Of a stretch of DNA of 64,000 nt, positions 51,268 through 63,781 are shown piece by piece. Every line of letters starts with the position of its first letter. The first letter of the stretch is position 1. Below the pieces are notes generated by a model. It saw only the letters and a program-made list of their open reading frames with translations. It was not told the DNA's origin and ran no database searches. The translations under genes and the position numbers were made by a program. The stretch is taken from positions 124,001 to 188,000 of the forward strand of contig NZ_RQEY01000023.1 of assembly GCF_004770105.1 (NCBI RefSeq), given 5' to 3'. Origin of the DNA: Leptospira andrefontaineae (GTDB lineage Bacteria > Spirochaetota > Leptospiria > Leptospirales > Leptospiraceae).

Positions 51268-51410
51268 GATATATCTAGGATGATTTACCCTGAAATCGGT
51301 TTTTAGTCCCTTCTTTTTTTATTTTTTGGGAAAAGAGAAACCAGGCCTTTCTACGTTCCCATTGCTTAATATCTTATCTGGATGAAGTGAAGTTGAAGAA
51401 GGGACGACTA

Positions 51411-52985
51411 TTACAGAGTTCTATCGTACTCGTCCAATTCTCTTTTCCAAACCTGGGTTCCACAATAATGATCTCCTTCCGGGCAATATGGTTTGATATC
51501 GCCTTGCAGACGGATCCAACAAGGAGCCTTGATCCATTTTGCAATCTCAGGTTGGACCTTTGTCAGATCCACAAGTTCGTTGATAGATGCTTGGAAAATT
51601 TCTTCCTGAGCATTATAACAGGTTCTTGCTCTCCATTTATGATGAAGGTTCAGTAGATCCCCGCTTTCATAAAATCGTATAGGGAATGCATTCGGAAGAA
51701 GATAAGAAGCATGCTCCGCAGATCCACCTGCGTCGATAAAACGGTTCAGGCTCTTGAAAATTTCATCCATTCTTCTTCTATAAGTTTCTTCTAATTGAGG
51801 ATATTTTAATACAACTTTAGGAACGATATAATCTGGCATCCCAGTATATTGGCTCATGAGCACTGGACGAGAGCCGGGCACCATTCTATGCCTTTGGTCT
51901 TGGCTATCCGCAGAATGAGAGATCCTTTTTTTGAAAGAATAATGTACATTGAACATCGCTCTGGATAGAGGGCTCATTGTAGTCTCATTCAGGGTAGAAG
52001 TCAGATGTTTATTTTTAGAAGGGTCCATCACGAGTCGGATCGCTTCTTCGTCACTTAAAGAATTTTTAGATAATCCTAATACTGCTCGAACGGAAGAAGC
52101 TAGAACCTCAGGACCGTTGGAGGAATAGGAAACCAATCTGGAATAACGATTGTCCATATCCTCGTCGAATTCTCTTACGAAATTTTTAGCAGCTTCCGGT
52201 CTATATTCAGAAGAACCATCTTGGTAGAAGTCTTTGAAAAATTTATATTCTGCAGTTTCTTCGAGAGGGATCGGATCATCCATTTCTTCCACATAAAGAG
52301 GATCGATCTCTTTTACTTTTTCGATCATCTCTTCTACAACTAAACGTTGCTCTTCAGGAACGTCGAAAGAATTCATCAAACGATGGTATCTATGAAGAGT
52401 GAGTCCATTGACTGAATGATATAAATAAGTATAAGTTCCCAAAGGTAGAAGATAACGTGCTACTTCTAAACACTTCTTCTTGATAGGTTGCTGCCATTTT
52501 TCCGGATAATTCGCACGAGCCTTGTATACTAGGAAATATTCGTCCTGGATAAATGGATGTAATAATTCTACAAATTCAAAATACGCGTTAGACGCTGATT
52601 CTACAGCTTCCAGATAAAGTTCTTTCTGTTTTCCGGAAAGAGTAGGTGGGATATAATAATTTTCCTTTTTAACTTCTACATATCTTTGGCTCACCTGTTC
52701 CGAGTTATAATAAGGATGAGAATGTAGAAAGGACCAAACGAACTGACGAGACACCTTGTCCAGTGTGAATATAAAATGAGGATGTTGTCTTGTGGTGAGG
52801 TGGCCCGCTTTTTTAGTGGATTTGGCTACCTTGTCCCTGATCTCCAGGGATTTTTCCGTGCGGATCATGTCTTCTGGAAGAAGGATCCCTTTAGAAGAAT
52901 AGCAGGTTCTGGCAGAAGCGATGGCTAGGTTGAAAGGTTCTGTGGTCGCATCTAAAAGTTGAACGATTGGTTTCTGGTGTTCCAT
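51411..52985 (-). CDS. Double-length ThyX-like (FAD-dependent thymidylate synthase) protein
   Basis: 524 aa, about twice the usual ThyX length. Both halves look like ThyX folds. The N-terminal half has [13 protein letters not shown] where ThyX has RHRxxSxNxxSxR, keeping only His, Ser and Arg. The C-terminal half has [11 protein letters not shown] in the like position, also altered. FAD/dUMP-binding residues may be split between the halves. Whether it makes dTMP is open. No thyA appears in the window. It begins near the promoter of the divergent aldo/keto reductase gene. Confidence 0.78.
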   Translation of the reverse strand: MEHQKPIVQLLDATTEPFNLAIASARTCYSSKGILLPEDMIRTEKSLEIRDKVAKSTKKAGHLTTRQHPHFIFTLDKVSRQFVWSFLHSHPYYNSEQVSQRYVEVKKENYYIPPTLSGKQKELYLEAVESASNAYFEFVELLHPFIQDEYFLVYKARANYPEKWQQPIKKKCLEVARYLLPLGTYTYLYHSVNGLTLHRYHRLMNSFDVPEEQRLVVEEMIEKVKEIDPLYVEEMDDPIPLEETAEYKFFKDFYQDGSSEYRPEAAKNFVREFDEDMDNRYSRLVSYSSNGPEVLASSVRAVLGLSKNSLSDEEAIRLVMDPSKNKHLTSTLNETTMSPLSRAMFNVHYSFKKRISHSADSQDQRHRMVPGSRPVLMSQYTGMPDYIVPKVVLKYPQLEETYRRRMDEIFKSLNRFIDAGGSAEHASYLLPNAFPIRFYESGDLLNLHHKWRARTCYNAQEEIFQASINELVDLTKVQPEIAKWIKAPCWIRLQGDIKPYCPEGDHYCGTQVWKRELDEYDRTL

Positions 52986-53044
52986 GGGATCTGCTACTCC
53001 GGAAAACTAAAATGGTATTATGTCGGTAAGCGAAAAGCAAGAAA

Positions 53045-53060
53045 TGTAGGAACTTCTACA
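53045..53060. repeat. Imperfect palindrome TGTAGGAACTTCTACA
   Basis: Same class as the TGTAGGAATTCCTACA site at 31878; intergenic between divergent thyX-like and aldo/keto reductase genes. Confidence 0.6.
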
Positions 53061-53076
53061 AAAACCGTTTAGAAAA

Positions 53077-53104
53077 TTGCTTGTATTTAGTTACAAATTA
53101 TAAA
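53077..53104 (+). promoter_or_regulatory. Sigma-70-like promoter of the aldo/keto reductase operon
   Basis: TTGCTT at 53077-53082 and TATAAA at 53099-53104, spaced 16 bases. The operator half-site lies between the two boxes. Confidence 0.5.
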
Positions 53105-53125
53105 AAATGTAAATTGTAACTAAAT
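53085..53125. promoter_or_regulatory. Operator: 12-base inverted repeat ATTTAGTTACAA
   Basis: Arms at 53085-53096 and 53114-53125 match perfectly as an inverted repeat with a 17-base spacer. They flank the -10 box and end just before the GGAGG ribosome site. The TetR gene two places downstream is the natural ligand-responsive repressor. Confidence 0.7.
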
Positions 53126-53136
53126 GGAGGTTTCGA

Positions 53137-54126
53137 ATGAAACTGAGAAAATTAGGCAAAAATGGCCCAGAGGTTTCCCAAGTTGGCTTGGGCTGTATGG
53201 GAATGTCGGACTTCTACGGCACAAAGGAGACCAGAAACAGGCAGGAATCCATCGCGACCATCCACGAAGCCTTGGATTCAGGGATCAATTTTCTGAATAC
53301 GGGAGACTTTTACGGGATCGGTCATAACGAACTTTTGATCTCGGAAGCGCTTAAGGGGAGAAAGAACAAGCCCATGATCAGCGTTAAATTCGGAGGACTT
53401 CGTAAGCCAACCGGAGAATTCATCGGATATGATTTCAGACCGAACTCTGTGAAAAACTTTGCGGCACATTCTCTTACCAGACTTGGGGTTGATGTGATCG
53501 ATATTTACCAAGCTTCCAGAGTTGATCCGGAAATTCCGATCGAAGAAACTGTGGGTGCGATCGCAGATCTGATCAAGGAAGGTTATGTGCGTTATCTTGG
53601 ACTTTCGGAAGCTTCTCCTGAAAATTTGAGAAGAGCTCATAAGGTCCATCCTGTCACCGCTTTGGAAATTGAATATTCTTTGGCAACTCGTGTGATTGAG
53701 AAGGAACTCCTAGAGACTGCAAGAGAACTTGGAGTTGCGATCGTTCCATATGGAATTGTGGGCAGAGGACTTTTGACCGGAAAGATTGAAAATGCTTTGG
53801 GTGTTGCTGATTTTAGATCCATTTCTCCTCGCTTTCAGGGAAAAAACCTTGAAGCGAATTTGGAGCGTGTGAGTCTGCTTCAAGAGCTTGCAAAGAAGAA
53901 GGGTTGTTCTACTGCCCAACTCGCTATCGCTTGGGTGCTTCATAAGGGAGAAGATATTTTCCCTTTAATCGGTTCCACAAGAAGAGAAAGCCTTAGGGAA
54001 AATTTAGAAGCTCTTTCGGTCCATTTAAGTCCGGAAGAAGTGAAGACCCTGGACGATTCTTTTCCGGAAGGCGCCTTCCAAGGAGATAGATATCCTTCTC
54101 ATTCGATGCAGCTCGTCGTTAAATGA
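53137..54126 (+). CDS. Aldo/keto reductase
   Basis: 329 aa. Starts [20 protein letters not shown]; catalytic Asp-Tyr-Lys-His region [14 protein letters not shown] and MISVKFGG; the usual catalytic His loop is [13 protein letters not shown], with Gln instead of the common H in DLYYLHR. NADPH-binding [15 protein letters not shown] is intact. Oxidises or reduces a carbonyl compound, probably as a detoxifying enzyme controlled by the TetR encoded 3 bases downstream. GGAGG lies 6 bases before the ATG. Confidence 0.92.
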   Translation: MKLRKLGKNGPEVSQVGLGCMGMSDFYGTKETRNRQESIATIHEALDSGINFLNTGDFYGIGHNELLISEALKGRKNKPMISVKFGGLRKPTGEFIGYDFRPNSVKNFAAHSLTRLGVDVIDIYQASRVDPEIPIEETVGAIADLIKEGYVRYLGLSEASPENLRRAHKVHPVTALEIEYSLATRVIEKELLETARELGVAIVPYGIVGRGLLTGKIENALGVADFRSISPRFQGKNLEANLERVSLLQELAKKKGCSTAQLAIAWVLHKGEDIFPLIGSTRRESLRENLEALSVHLSPEEVKTLDDSFPEGAFQGDRYPSHSMQLVVK

Positions 54127-54129
54127 GAG

Positions 54130-54729
54130 ATGCCTAAAACAGGTTTAAAGCCAGAAGAATTACAAGAAAAAGTGCTCGATGCCGCAGAGATTGAGATCAG
54201 AAGAAACGGTGTCGAGCGTTTGAAACTTACAGACGTGGCTAGGAATCTAAACCTAAGTCACGCTGCTCTATATAAACATTTCGCGGATAAAGAGGCATTA
54301 CTCGATTCCATTTCTAAAAGATGGTTGGATCGTATTGATATCGCTCTTGCAGAAATTTCCGCAAAAAAAAATCCATTAGAAGAAAGAATTCTAGAATGGC
54401 TTATGACACTTCATATGATGAAAAGAGAGAAGGTCCAGTCAGATCCAAGAATTTATACCGCATTTAATAATTCCGCAGAGAAAACAAGACCGTTCGTTAA
54501 AAAACATATCCAAACAATGTATGAGCAACTGGAAGCAATGGTCCAAGAAGGGATCCAAAAAGGATTATTTTTTTGTAATACTCCCAAAGAGGGAGCAAGA
54601 ATCATTTTCGAAGGAACCGCTGCCTTCCATCATCCACGCATGGTATTCGATAATATAGAAGAAGACCGGATCGAATTTTTACGATCCGTTGTGAATACAC
54701 TTCTATCTGGGTTAAAGAGTAAGAAGTAA
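54130..54729 (+). CDS. TetR/AcrR-family regulator of the upstream reductase
   Basis: 199 aa. HTH: VARNLNLSHAALYKHFADKE at residues about 37-56. The C-terminal domain resembles TetR_C-type with a helical ligand pocket. It is co-transcribed with the reductase (3-base gap); the operator at 53085-53125 suggests a feedback loop in which a reactive carbonyl ligand releases repression. Confidence 0.92.
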   Translation: MPKTGLKPEELQEKVLDAAEIEIRRNGVERLKLTDVARNLNLSHAALYKHFADKEALLDSISKRWLDRIDIALAEISAKKNPLEERILEWLMTLHMMKREKVQSDPRIYTAFNNSAEKTRPFVKKHIQTMYEQLEAMVQEGIQKGLFFCNTPKEGARIIFEGTAAFHHPRMVFDNIEEDRIEFLRSVVNTLLSGLKSKK

Positions 54730-54748
54730 ATTCGGTAGTGTTAGCCCA

Positions 54749-54764
54749 TGTTGGAGTTCCAACA
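54749..54764. repeat. Near-palindrome TGTTGGAGTTCCAACA
   Basis: Between the convergent tetR-like and RND pump genes; one central mismatch. It belongs to the same palindrome class as the other four sites. Confidence 0.65.
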
Positions 54765-54776
54765 AGGTGCCCATTT

Positions 54777-58064
<3,288 letters not shown>

Positions 58065-58190
58065 GGAAGGGTTCCGGGCAAGGATACGTACAAATTCCCA
58101 ATCAGTCCGGACTTGTCGAATGGTTTTTGAGAAAAAGGATCTCTTAAAAGTAACTATAGAAAGGAACTGATCCCAAGAACAAGGGTCTAA

Positions 58191-58919
58191 TCAAAGCTTT
58201 TCAAAAAGTAAAAACTTCATCCCGTTTTTATCATCCTTTCTTCTCAGTTCAAAATTTTTCTTTGATATAGTTCTAATTAGATCTTCTACCGGAAGGATCA
58301 GTTTGTTATACGAACTGGAAGAAACAGTCCAACCTTTATCTGTTTTTTCATGAAATATATCCGTAATATCTACTTTGTCCTGAGCGAATTGTAATTGGCA
58401 GCTGAAAATTTGAGATTCTTCAGAACGGACTACAAAAATACTTTTGTCTCCGGGTGTTCCGTAACTCAGATCTCTATAACCTAAAATTAATTTACTGCCG
58501 GAAGAAAGAAAACTAGACCAAAGGCTTACCGTATTTTCCCAATCTTTTTCCGATTCCAAATGAGTGATTGTATCTCCCATACACAAAAGGATTTCGGGAG
58601 AAACTCCTTGGTATAAATCCCTGGATCTGATATCAGCTACCTTGGTCCTGATCTTCGTGTCCGGTTTTCTGTTTTTGATCTCTGATAATAATTTTTCACT
58701 GAAATCGATTGCTAAAACTTGAAATCCTAAATCTTCCAACGGAATGGATTGTATACCGCTTCCTGCCCCTAGATCCCAAGCGACTCCGTTTCCTTGGGGA
58801 GAAATTCCAAAAGATCTGAATAATTCCAGTTGGTCCTTTTCTTTTGCAGAAAGATCTCCCAACATCCAGGAATACTTTTCCTCTAAAAAGTTTTCGTAAT
58901 GTGATTTGGAAGTTTGCAT
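58191..58919 (-). CDS. SAM-dependent methyltransferase
   Basis: 242 aa. Motif I VAWDLGAGSGIQSIPLEDLG, strand 2 VLAIDFSEKLLSEI, motif IV PEILLCMGDTITHLESE. Its ATG overlaps the nucleotidyl cyclase stop by one base (TGATG), so translation is coupled. The C-terminal half is beta-rich and probably recognises a small-molecule substrate. Unknown acceptor; an arsenic acceptor is not indicated since the ArsM cysteines are missing. Confidence 0.82.
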   Translation of the reverse strand: MQTSKSHYENFLEEKYSWMLGDLSAKEKDQLELFRSFGISPQGNGVAWDLGAGSGIQSIPLEDLGFQVLAIDFSEKLLSEIKNRKPDTKIRTKVADIRSRDLYQGVSPEILLCMGDTITHLESEKDWENTVSLWSSFLSSGSKLILGYRDLSYGTPGDKSIFVVRSEESQIFSCQLQFAQDKVDITDIFHEKTDKGWTVSSSSYNKLILPVEDLIRTISKKNFELRRKDDKNGMKFLLFEKL

Positions 58920-60223
58920 CAGGTTAATTTGTAGATTAGGACTTCTTTCTCTCTTCCTTTTACTTTTACTGGGGGAAGGGACTCCGCTTCTAAGAAATGT
59001 TTCACATGTTCGTAAACAGTATCCGTCGCCAAAATTTCACTTCCGAAGTCTTTATTGAGTTGTTCCACTCTAGATGCGAGATTGACAGTGTCTCCGATGA
59101 TTGTGTATTCTTTTCTTTGGGAAGAACCTACACTTCCTGTCATTGCTTCTCCGAAATGTAAACCTATTCCGATTTTGGTTTCAGGGATCTTGCCGGAGAC
59201 ATTCATCTCTATTACTTTTTTTTGGATTTCTAAAGCGGCAGAAACCGCATTCTTTGCATCCTTTCCATTATCCGAAAGAGGAGCCCCGAAAACTGCCATA
59301 AACCCATCTCCCAAAAACTTGTTTATGATACCGTTATGTTTATTCACTATCTCTATCATATCTTCGAATAAAGTATTCAAATAAGAGATCACTTCGGAAG
59401 GGCTTTTGTCTTCCGAGAATTTTGTGAAGTTGCGGATATCCAAGAACATCACGCATACATCCTTGTTTTCGGATGCTGTGTCCGCTTTTTGGCTCATTAG
59501 TTTGTCCACTACAGACGGAGAAACATATTGTCCGAACATTCCCAAAATTTCGTTTCTCTCCTCTAAACGTTCTACAGAATTTTTAAGGATCTTTTTTAAT
59601 CTCAAACCTACAAGTCCCGCCACGATCCCGGAAGCTAAGAATAATCCGGAACGCATGTATGTAGGGATTTTGGAATAGAAGAAGCTATATGCGGATTCCC
59701 CACCCAAAGGAGAGTCAGGAACAAAAAATAATCCGGTGATCAAATATTGGACTGCGGCTATGGCCCCAGTAAAAAAAGAAAGTCCAAACTCCATCCTAAG
59801 AACAGAGAGTATTATAAAAATCATATATAGGTTGGAGATAGGAGAATTTAAGGGAACCACAGGATGGGAATGTTTTTGGATTAAAATAAATAATATGATC
59901 CCTGGTAGGGAAGTTTCTATTAATGCGTTTCCGAATCTGGGTAATAGCGGAAGTTTAAATTCCCTTTTCTTTAGATAGTTCAGTAATTTTAAAAATCCAA
60001 ATTCATAAATTGTGCCGAATGTAAGTGCCCCAATTAATACTTCGAAAGGAAAATCTATCCCAGTGCTTAGGTTGAATTCTTCCTTTAAGAATAAAAATAG
60101 AATGCCCCAGGAAATTCCTGCAAATGCGAATGCTGCCAAGAGGATCTTACTTCGGATTTGTTCACTGGCCAGTATCTCTTTTTCCAAGGTATTTGATAGT
60201 GTCTCGAAATGTCTGGATAACAT
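58919..60223 (-). CDS. Class III adenylate/guanylate cyclase with membrane sensor domain
   Basis: 434 aa. About six membrane helices (residues 25-220), a short coiled region (VERLEERNEILGMFGQYVSP) and a class III catalytic domain: metal Asp in VCVMFLDIRNFTKFSE, NKFLGDGFMAVFG with the second metal Asp and purine-binding Lys, and YTIIGDTVNLASRVE with the base-recognition Thr/Asp and transition-state Asn and Arg. Probably makes cAMP. AGGAA precedes the ATG. Starts 9 bases after the GT-C gene and overlaps the methyltransferase by 1 base. Confidence 0.93.
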   Translation of the reverse strand: MLSRHFETLSNTLEKEILASEQIRSKILLAAFAFAGISWGILFLFLKEEFNLSTGIDFPFEVLIGALTFGTIYEFGFLKLLNYLKKREFKLPLLPRFGNALIETSLPGIILFILIQKHSHPVVPLNSPISNLYMIFIILSVLRMEFGLSFFTGAIAAVQYLITGLFFVPDSPLGGESAYSFFYSKIPTYMRSGLFLASGIVAGLVGLRLKKILKNSVERLEERNEILGMFGQYVSPSVVDKLMSQKADTASENKDVCVMFLDIRNFTKFSEDKSPSEVISYLNTLFEDMIEIVNKHNGIINKFLGDGFMAVFGAPLSDNGKDAKNAVSAALEIQKKVIEMNVSGKIPETKIGIGLHFGEAMTGSVGSSQRKEYTIIGDTVNLASRVEQLNKDFGSEILATDTVYEHVKHFLEAESLPPVKVKGREKEVLIYKLT

Positions 60224-60232
60224 GTATGATTC

Positions 60233-61636
60233 CTAACTAGGGCTCGAATTTTCGAAGTATATTCGTCTCCTTCTTTCTTTAAGCAAGAGAAAATTTTCAA
60301 AGAAGAAGGTCCCAAATACTAAGGAATATTCCAAGACCAGGACCCAGTCCCTATCATAAAATGGAAAAGAAGAATAAGTAGAATAAGATAATATCCAGAT
60401 ACTCGATGCGACCAAGGGCCAAATCGTTTTTGTAAATACGGATGCTGCTAAAATCGGAAGAAAATACCAAGGATGTACGGTGCTAGAAAACAAATAATAA
60501 ATTCCACATAAATGGATCCATACTGTGAATAGAAAAACCGTTTTGTTGTTTGTTTCGATTTTAGAAACTTTAAAAGAATAAAAACAGATCGTGAAGATAC
60601 TCAAAATACCTAATACAATTCCTGTAGAATAAGGATACCAAGTATGTCGGATCAGATTTTTTATAAGATAATGCAATCCTCCATGAAATTCAAATAATGT
60701 AAAATAGACTCCGATCCCTTTTCTCCAATGTTCTTCTAAAATTTTTTCTCCTGCTTCTGAAAATAAAAACCAAAGGAGTGCAGACCCAAATACCAGAAAA
60801 CCGGCACCTAAGAATAGAAAAATCTTACGAATAGCGGACCTTCTACACCAATAAAAAAACAAAAAGGGGAGAGCTAATAAAGGAAGTATTTTAGTTAGAA
60901 TAGAAGTTATATAAAATAAAAAACTTCTCAAAACGTTTCCTTTTTCTAAGGATACTATCCCTAAAAAAAGAAAGAAGAATAAGATCGGCTCCGGATGACC
61001 ATTTCCGATCCCTTCCCAAAGAACGAGAGGATGGAGCCAGTATTTTAGGAAATTTCCGGACCCTTCTTCTTTTTTTCTTTTTGAAAATATATAAAGAATT
61101 CCTAATTCAAATAAAATTAAAATTCCCTTCCAGATCGAGATCGCCCAGAAAATCGAAAGCCCTCTTTTTAGAAAGAATACAGGAACTAAAAACAGGACTT
61201 GCAAGACAGGAGGATAAACGGAATAATACTTGGGAGAATTCATTTTGGCGAGTAGTTCCTTCTCCAAACCTTGGTCTAAGCCTAGACTAACGTGTACAGG
61301 AAGTTCCGAATAAGGAGACAAACCTTCTGAAAATAAAAGTCCGTCCCATAAAAAACGAAATGTATCTTCCGACAAAAATACAGGTGTAAATATGAACCAA
61401 AGCCTGAGTAAGATGCCAGCCCAGATTCCGATCTTCTCTCTACCTTTTGAAAAGAATTTTAAAAATATGAAATAAAGGCCAAGGCTAAAGAAGAATGCTC
61501 CGCATAGTTGCCAGATATCGCTTCTTCCGAAAAATAATGGAAACAAGGCGAGTGGAAGTGCCCAGAAGAGTAAAATTGTAGAAGTGCCTACAAAACTCCG
61601 CCAATTATTTGCACTCTGTACAATTATATTAACCAT
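60233..61636 (-). CDS. Polytopic GT-C-type mannosyltransferase-like protein
   Basis: About 467 aa from the ATG at 61636 (a TTG three codons earlier is open). Ten or more membrane helices. SEDTFRFLWDGLLFSEG and a later WYFLP-type pattern (HPWYFLPIL) resemble the loop and C-terminal blocks of polyprenol-phosphate-dependent mannosyltransferases. It would add a sugar outside the membrane to a lipid or glycan. The first external loop has the acidic residues expected for catalysis. It heads an operon with the cyclase and methyltransferase. Confidence 0.75.
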   Translation of the reverse strand: MVNIIVQSANNWRSFVGTSTILLFWALPLALFPLFFGRSDIWQLCGAFFFSLGLYFIFLKFFSKGREKIGIWAGILLRLWFIFTPVFLSEDTFRFLWDGLLFSEGLSPYSELPVHVSLGLDQGLEKELLAKMNSPKYYSVYPPVLQVLFLVPVFFLKRGLSIFWAISIWKGILILFELGILYIFSKRKKEEGSGNFLKYWLHPLVLWEGIGNGHPEPILFFFLFLGIVSLEKGNVLRSFLFYITSILTKILPLLALPFLFFYWCRRSAIRKIFLFLGAGFLVFGSALLWFLFSEAGEKILEEHWRKGIGVYFTLFEFHGGLHYLIKNLIRHTWYPYSTGIVLGILSIFTICFYSFKVSKIETNNKTVFLFTVWIHLCGIYYLFSSTVHPWYFLPILAASVFTKTIWPLVASSIWILSYSTYSSFPFYDRDWVLVLEYSLVFGTFFFENFLLLKERRRRIYFENSSPS

Positions 61637-61716
61637 TTTATCCAATATAGCGAAAATATTCTTGAATTCTTGAGAGTCAACGTCTAACTAGGCGAAAGGG
61701 TATCGGGCAAGAAAGA

Positions 61717-62202
61717 ATGATTCGAATCGGTAATTTTCCAGACACTGTCAATGAATATGCGGCAAGGACCGTTGCGGGCCTGGTTGTCATTTTAAGTTTG
61801 GCCGCAATAATTACGCAATCGCTTTGGTTGGTAGGGGCACTTTTCTACGGATTTTCAGCAAGGGTATTGTATGGACCTAAGTTTTCACTATTCGCAAAAC
61901 TTGCGATACACGGTATCGTGCCTCTACTCGGCCTCGGGTCCAAAACGGTAGCAGGACCTCCTAAAAGATTCGCACAATTCGTAGGAGTGATCTTCAGCGG
62001 GACAGCGTTTGCTCTGCTATTTTTGGGACAGATATTTGCTTTCCAAGTAGTGCTTGGAGTTCTTGTGATTTTTGCAAGTTTAGAATCTATATTAGGATTT
62101 TGTGCGGGTTGTTTTGTTTTCGGATTTCTGATAAAATGGGGATGGATCCCGGAAGAGGTCTGCGAGAAATGCAATAATCTGCAATTCGTAATTAAAGAAT
62201 AA
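61717..62202 (+). CDS. DUF4395 membrane protein
   Basis: 161 aa with three to four membrane helices. The start MIRIGNFPDTVNEYAARTVA, GFSARVLYGPKFSLFAKLA and the Cys pair CAGCFVFG match DUF4395, often found next to sulfur- or arsenic-related genes. Another cysteine pair (CEKCNN) lies near the end. It starts the cluster with the peroxidase-like protein and ArsS (22 and 15 base gaps). Confidence 0.85.
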   Translation: MIRIGNFPDTVNEYAARTVAGLVVILSLAAIITQSLWLVGALFYGFSARVLYGPKFSLFAKLAIHGIVPLLGLGSKTVAGPPKRFAQFVGVIFSGTAFALLFLGQIFAFQVVLGVLVIFASLESILGFCAGCFVFGFLIKWGWIPEEVCEKCNNLQFVIKE

Positions 62203-62223
62203 ATAAAACGATGGAGGCCTTTC

Positions 62224-62565
62224 GTGGCACAGGAAACAACTTATTACAAACCGGAAGATCTAAAAAAATTCGGGAATATCGGAGAATTTGAGCCGGAGCT
62301 GGCAAAAAAGTTTTTCGATTATTACGGAGCAGTTTTTGCAGATGGAGCATTGTCTGCTAAAGAAAAATCATTGATCGCTCTTGCGGTAGCGCATGTAGTG
62401 CAATGCGCTTATTGTATAGATGCATACACCACTGACACCTTAGAAAAGGGTGTGACAGAAGAACAAATGTGGGAAGCAATCCACGTAGGTGCGGCGATCC
62501 GTAGTGGATCAAGTTTAGTTCATAGTGTACAAGCCCTCAACAAGGTAAAAGAGCTCGGAGTATAA
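62224..62565 (+). CDS. Arsenosugar-biosynthesis-associated peroxidase-like protein (CMD family)
   Basis: 113 aa from GTG with GGAGG upstream. The carboxymuconolactone-decarboxylase/AhpD fold motif is VVQCAYCIDAYT (C61 and C64, H57 nearby). It matches the family that accompanies ArsS in arsenosugar clusters. Its precise role is unsettled; a redox step on an arsenic intermediate is plausible. It lies 14 bases before arsS. Confidence 0.88.
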   Translation: MAQETTYYKPEDLKKFGNIGEFEPELAKKFFDYYGAVFADGALSAKEKSLIALAVAHVVQCAYCIDAYTTDTLEKGVTEEQMWEAIHVGAAIRSGSSLVHSVQALNKVKELGV

Positions 62566-62579
62566 GGAATTTTTAAAGT

Positions 62580-63623
62580 ATGAAATCCCTATTAGCCAGA
62601 GGGAGCGAGCTTGCTTCTTCCCAAGAACAATTGAAAATTCTTACGGAAGTTTCCGGAAAACTGGGTTTGCCTAGTTTTTCCGATAAATTAAAAGAAGCGG
62701 CACTCTATCCTTTACGCCCAACAGGGGTGGACATACTTCAAGTGAACGTGGGGAAACTCTGTAACCAGACTTGCAGACATTGTCATGTGGATGCCGGCCC
62801 GGACCGCAGAGAGAGTATGAGCAAGGAAACTATGCAGGAATGTTTAGTTGCCTTAGCCACTCCTGGTGTGACTACTTTGGATATCACAGGTGGTGCTCCT
62901 GAGATGAATCCTAATTTCAGATGGTTCGTAGAAGAAGCTTCCAAATTAGGGAAGAAGATCATGATCCGCTGCAATCTTACCATTCTTCTTGCAGGAGAAA
63001 AATATAGAGATCTTCCTGAATTTTTTGCAGAACATAAAGTAGAAGTTGTTTCTAGTCTTCCTTATTTCCAGAAAAGAAGAACGGATGCCCAAAGAGGAGA
63101 AGGTGTATTCGATCGTTCTATGGAAGCATTAAGAAAATTGAATGCAATCGGATATGGTGTTCCGGGTTCGGGACTTATATTAAATTTAGTTTATAATCCG
63201 GTCGGAGCCTTTCTTGCAGGCGGACAGTCCACATTAGAGAACGATTTCAAAAAGGAATTAAAACAAGTCCATGGCGTAGAGTTTAATTCATTATTCGCAC
63301 TTACTAATATGCCTATTAGCCGTTTTTTGGAATCTTTGATCGAAAATGATAATATAGATACTTATTTAGAGAGACTCGTAACAGCCTTCAATCCGGTTGC
63401 TGCCACAGGCGTTATGTGTCGTAATACGTTAAGTGTAGGTTGGGACGGAAGTCTATACGATTGCGATTTTAATCAGATGTTGGACATGAAGATAGAAGGT
63501 AAGGTAAACAAAATCTCCGAATTTAATAAATCCGTATTGGATTCAAGAGAGATCTTATTACACCAACATTGTTACGGATGCACCGCGGGAGCAGGTTCTT
63601 CTTGCGGTGGTTCCATTGCCTAA
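62580..63623 (+). CDS. arsS: Arsenosugar biosynthesis radical SAM protein ArsS
   Basis: 347 aa. Radical SAM cluster CNQTCRHCHVDAGP. C-terminal DUF3641/SPASM-like ending HCYGCTAGAGSSCGG has extra cysteines that bind a second cluster. ArsS makes a 5'-deoxyadenosyl-arsenic product from methylated arsenite, the precursor of arsenosugars and arsenolipids. ArsM, the methyltransferase that feeds it, is not present in the window on this strand. Starts with MKSLLARGSELAS after a weak ribosome site. Confidence 0.92.
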   Translation: MKSLLARGSELASSQEQLKILTEVSGKLGLPSFSDKLKEAALYPLRPTGVDILQVNVGKLCNQTCRHCHVDAGPDRRESMSKETMQECLVALATPGVTTLDITGGAPEMNPNFRWFVEEASKLGKKIMIRCNLTILLAGEKYRDLPEFFAEHKVEVVSSLPYFQKRRTDAQRGEGVFDRSMEALRKLNAIGYGVPGSGLILNLVYNPVGAFLAGGQSTLENDFKKELKQVHGVEFNSLFALTNMPISRFLESLIENDNIDTYLERLVTAFNPVAATGVMCRNTLSVGWDGSLYDCDFNQMLDMKIEGKVNKISEFNKSVLDSREILLHQHCYGCTAGAGSSCGGSIA

Positions 63624-63683
63624 GAAAAAACTGCTATAAACCTGACTTTTTTTCTAAATTGCCAGTCATATTGACAGAATTAT

Positions 63684-63717
63684 ATCTCAATTTCAACTTT
63701 TTCTTAAATATTGAGAT
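63684..63717 (+). promoter_or_regulatory. Inverted repeat in the promoter of the last gene
   Basis: ATCTCAAT (63684-63691) and ATTGAGAT (63710-63717) form an 8-base inverted repeat with 18 bases between. It sits about 65 bases before the lipoprotein ATG. Function inferred. Confidence 0.3.
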
Positions 63718-63781
63718 TGAAACTCAGACCCGTTCTTCGAAAAGAGTATAAGGAACGACTGTTCTGTGGAGACAAACTCAA

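Noticed and set aside
53278..53649. 123-residue minus-strand frame inside the aldo/keto reductase gene
   Set aside because: Antisense shadow with no domain or ribosome site.
58191..58919. Possible ArsM for the nearby arsenosugar cluster
   Set aside because: The three conserved arsenic-binding cysteines of ArsM are not seen, and the gene belongs to a different operon on the opposite strand.
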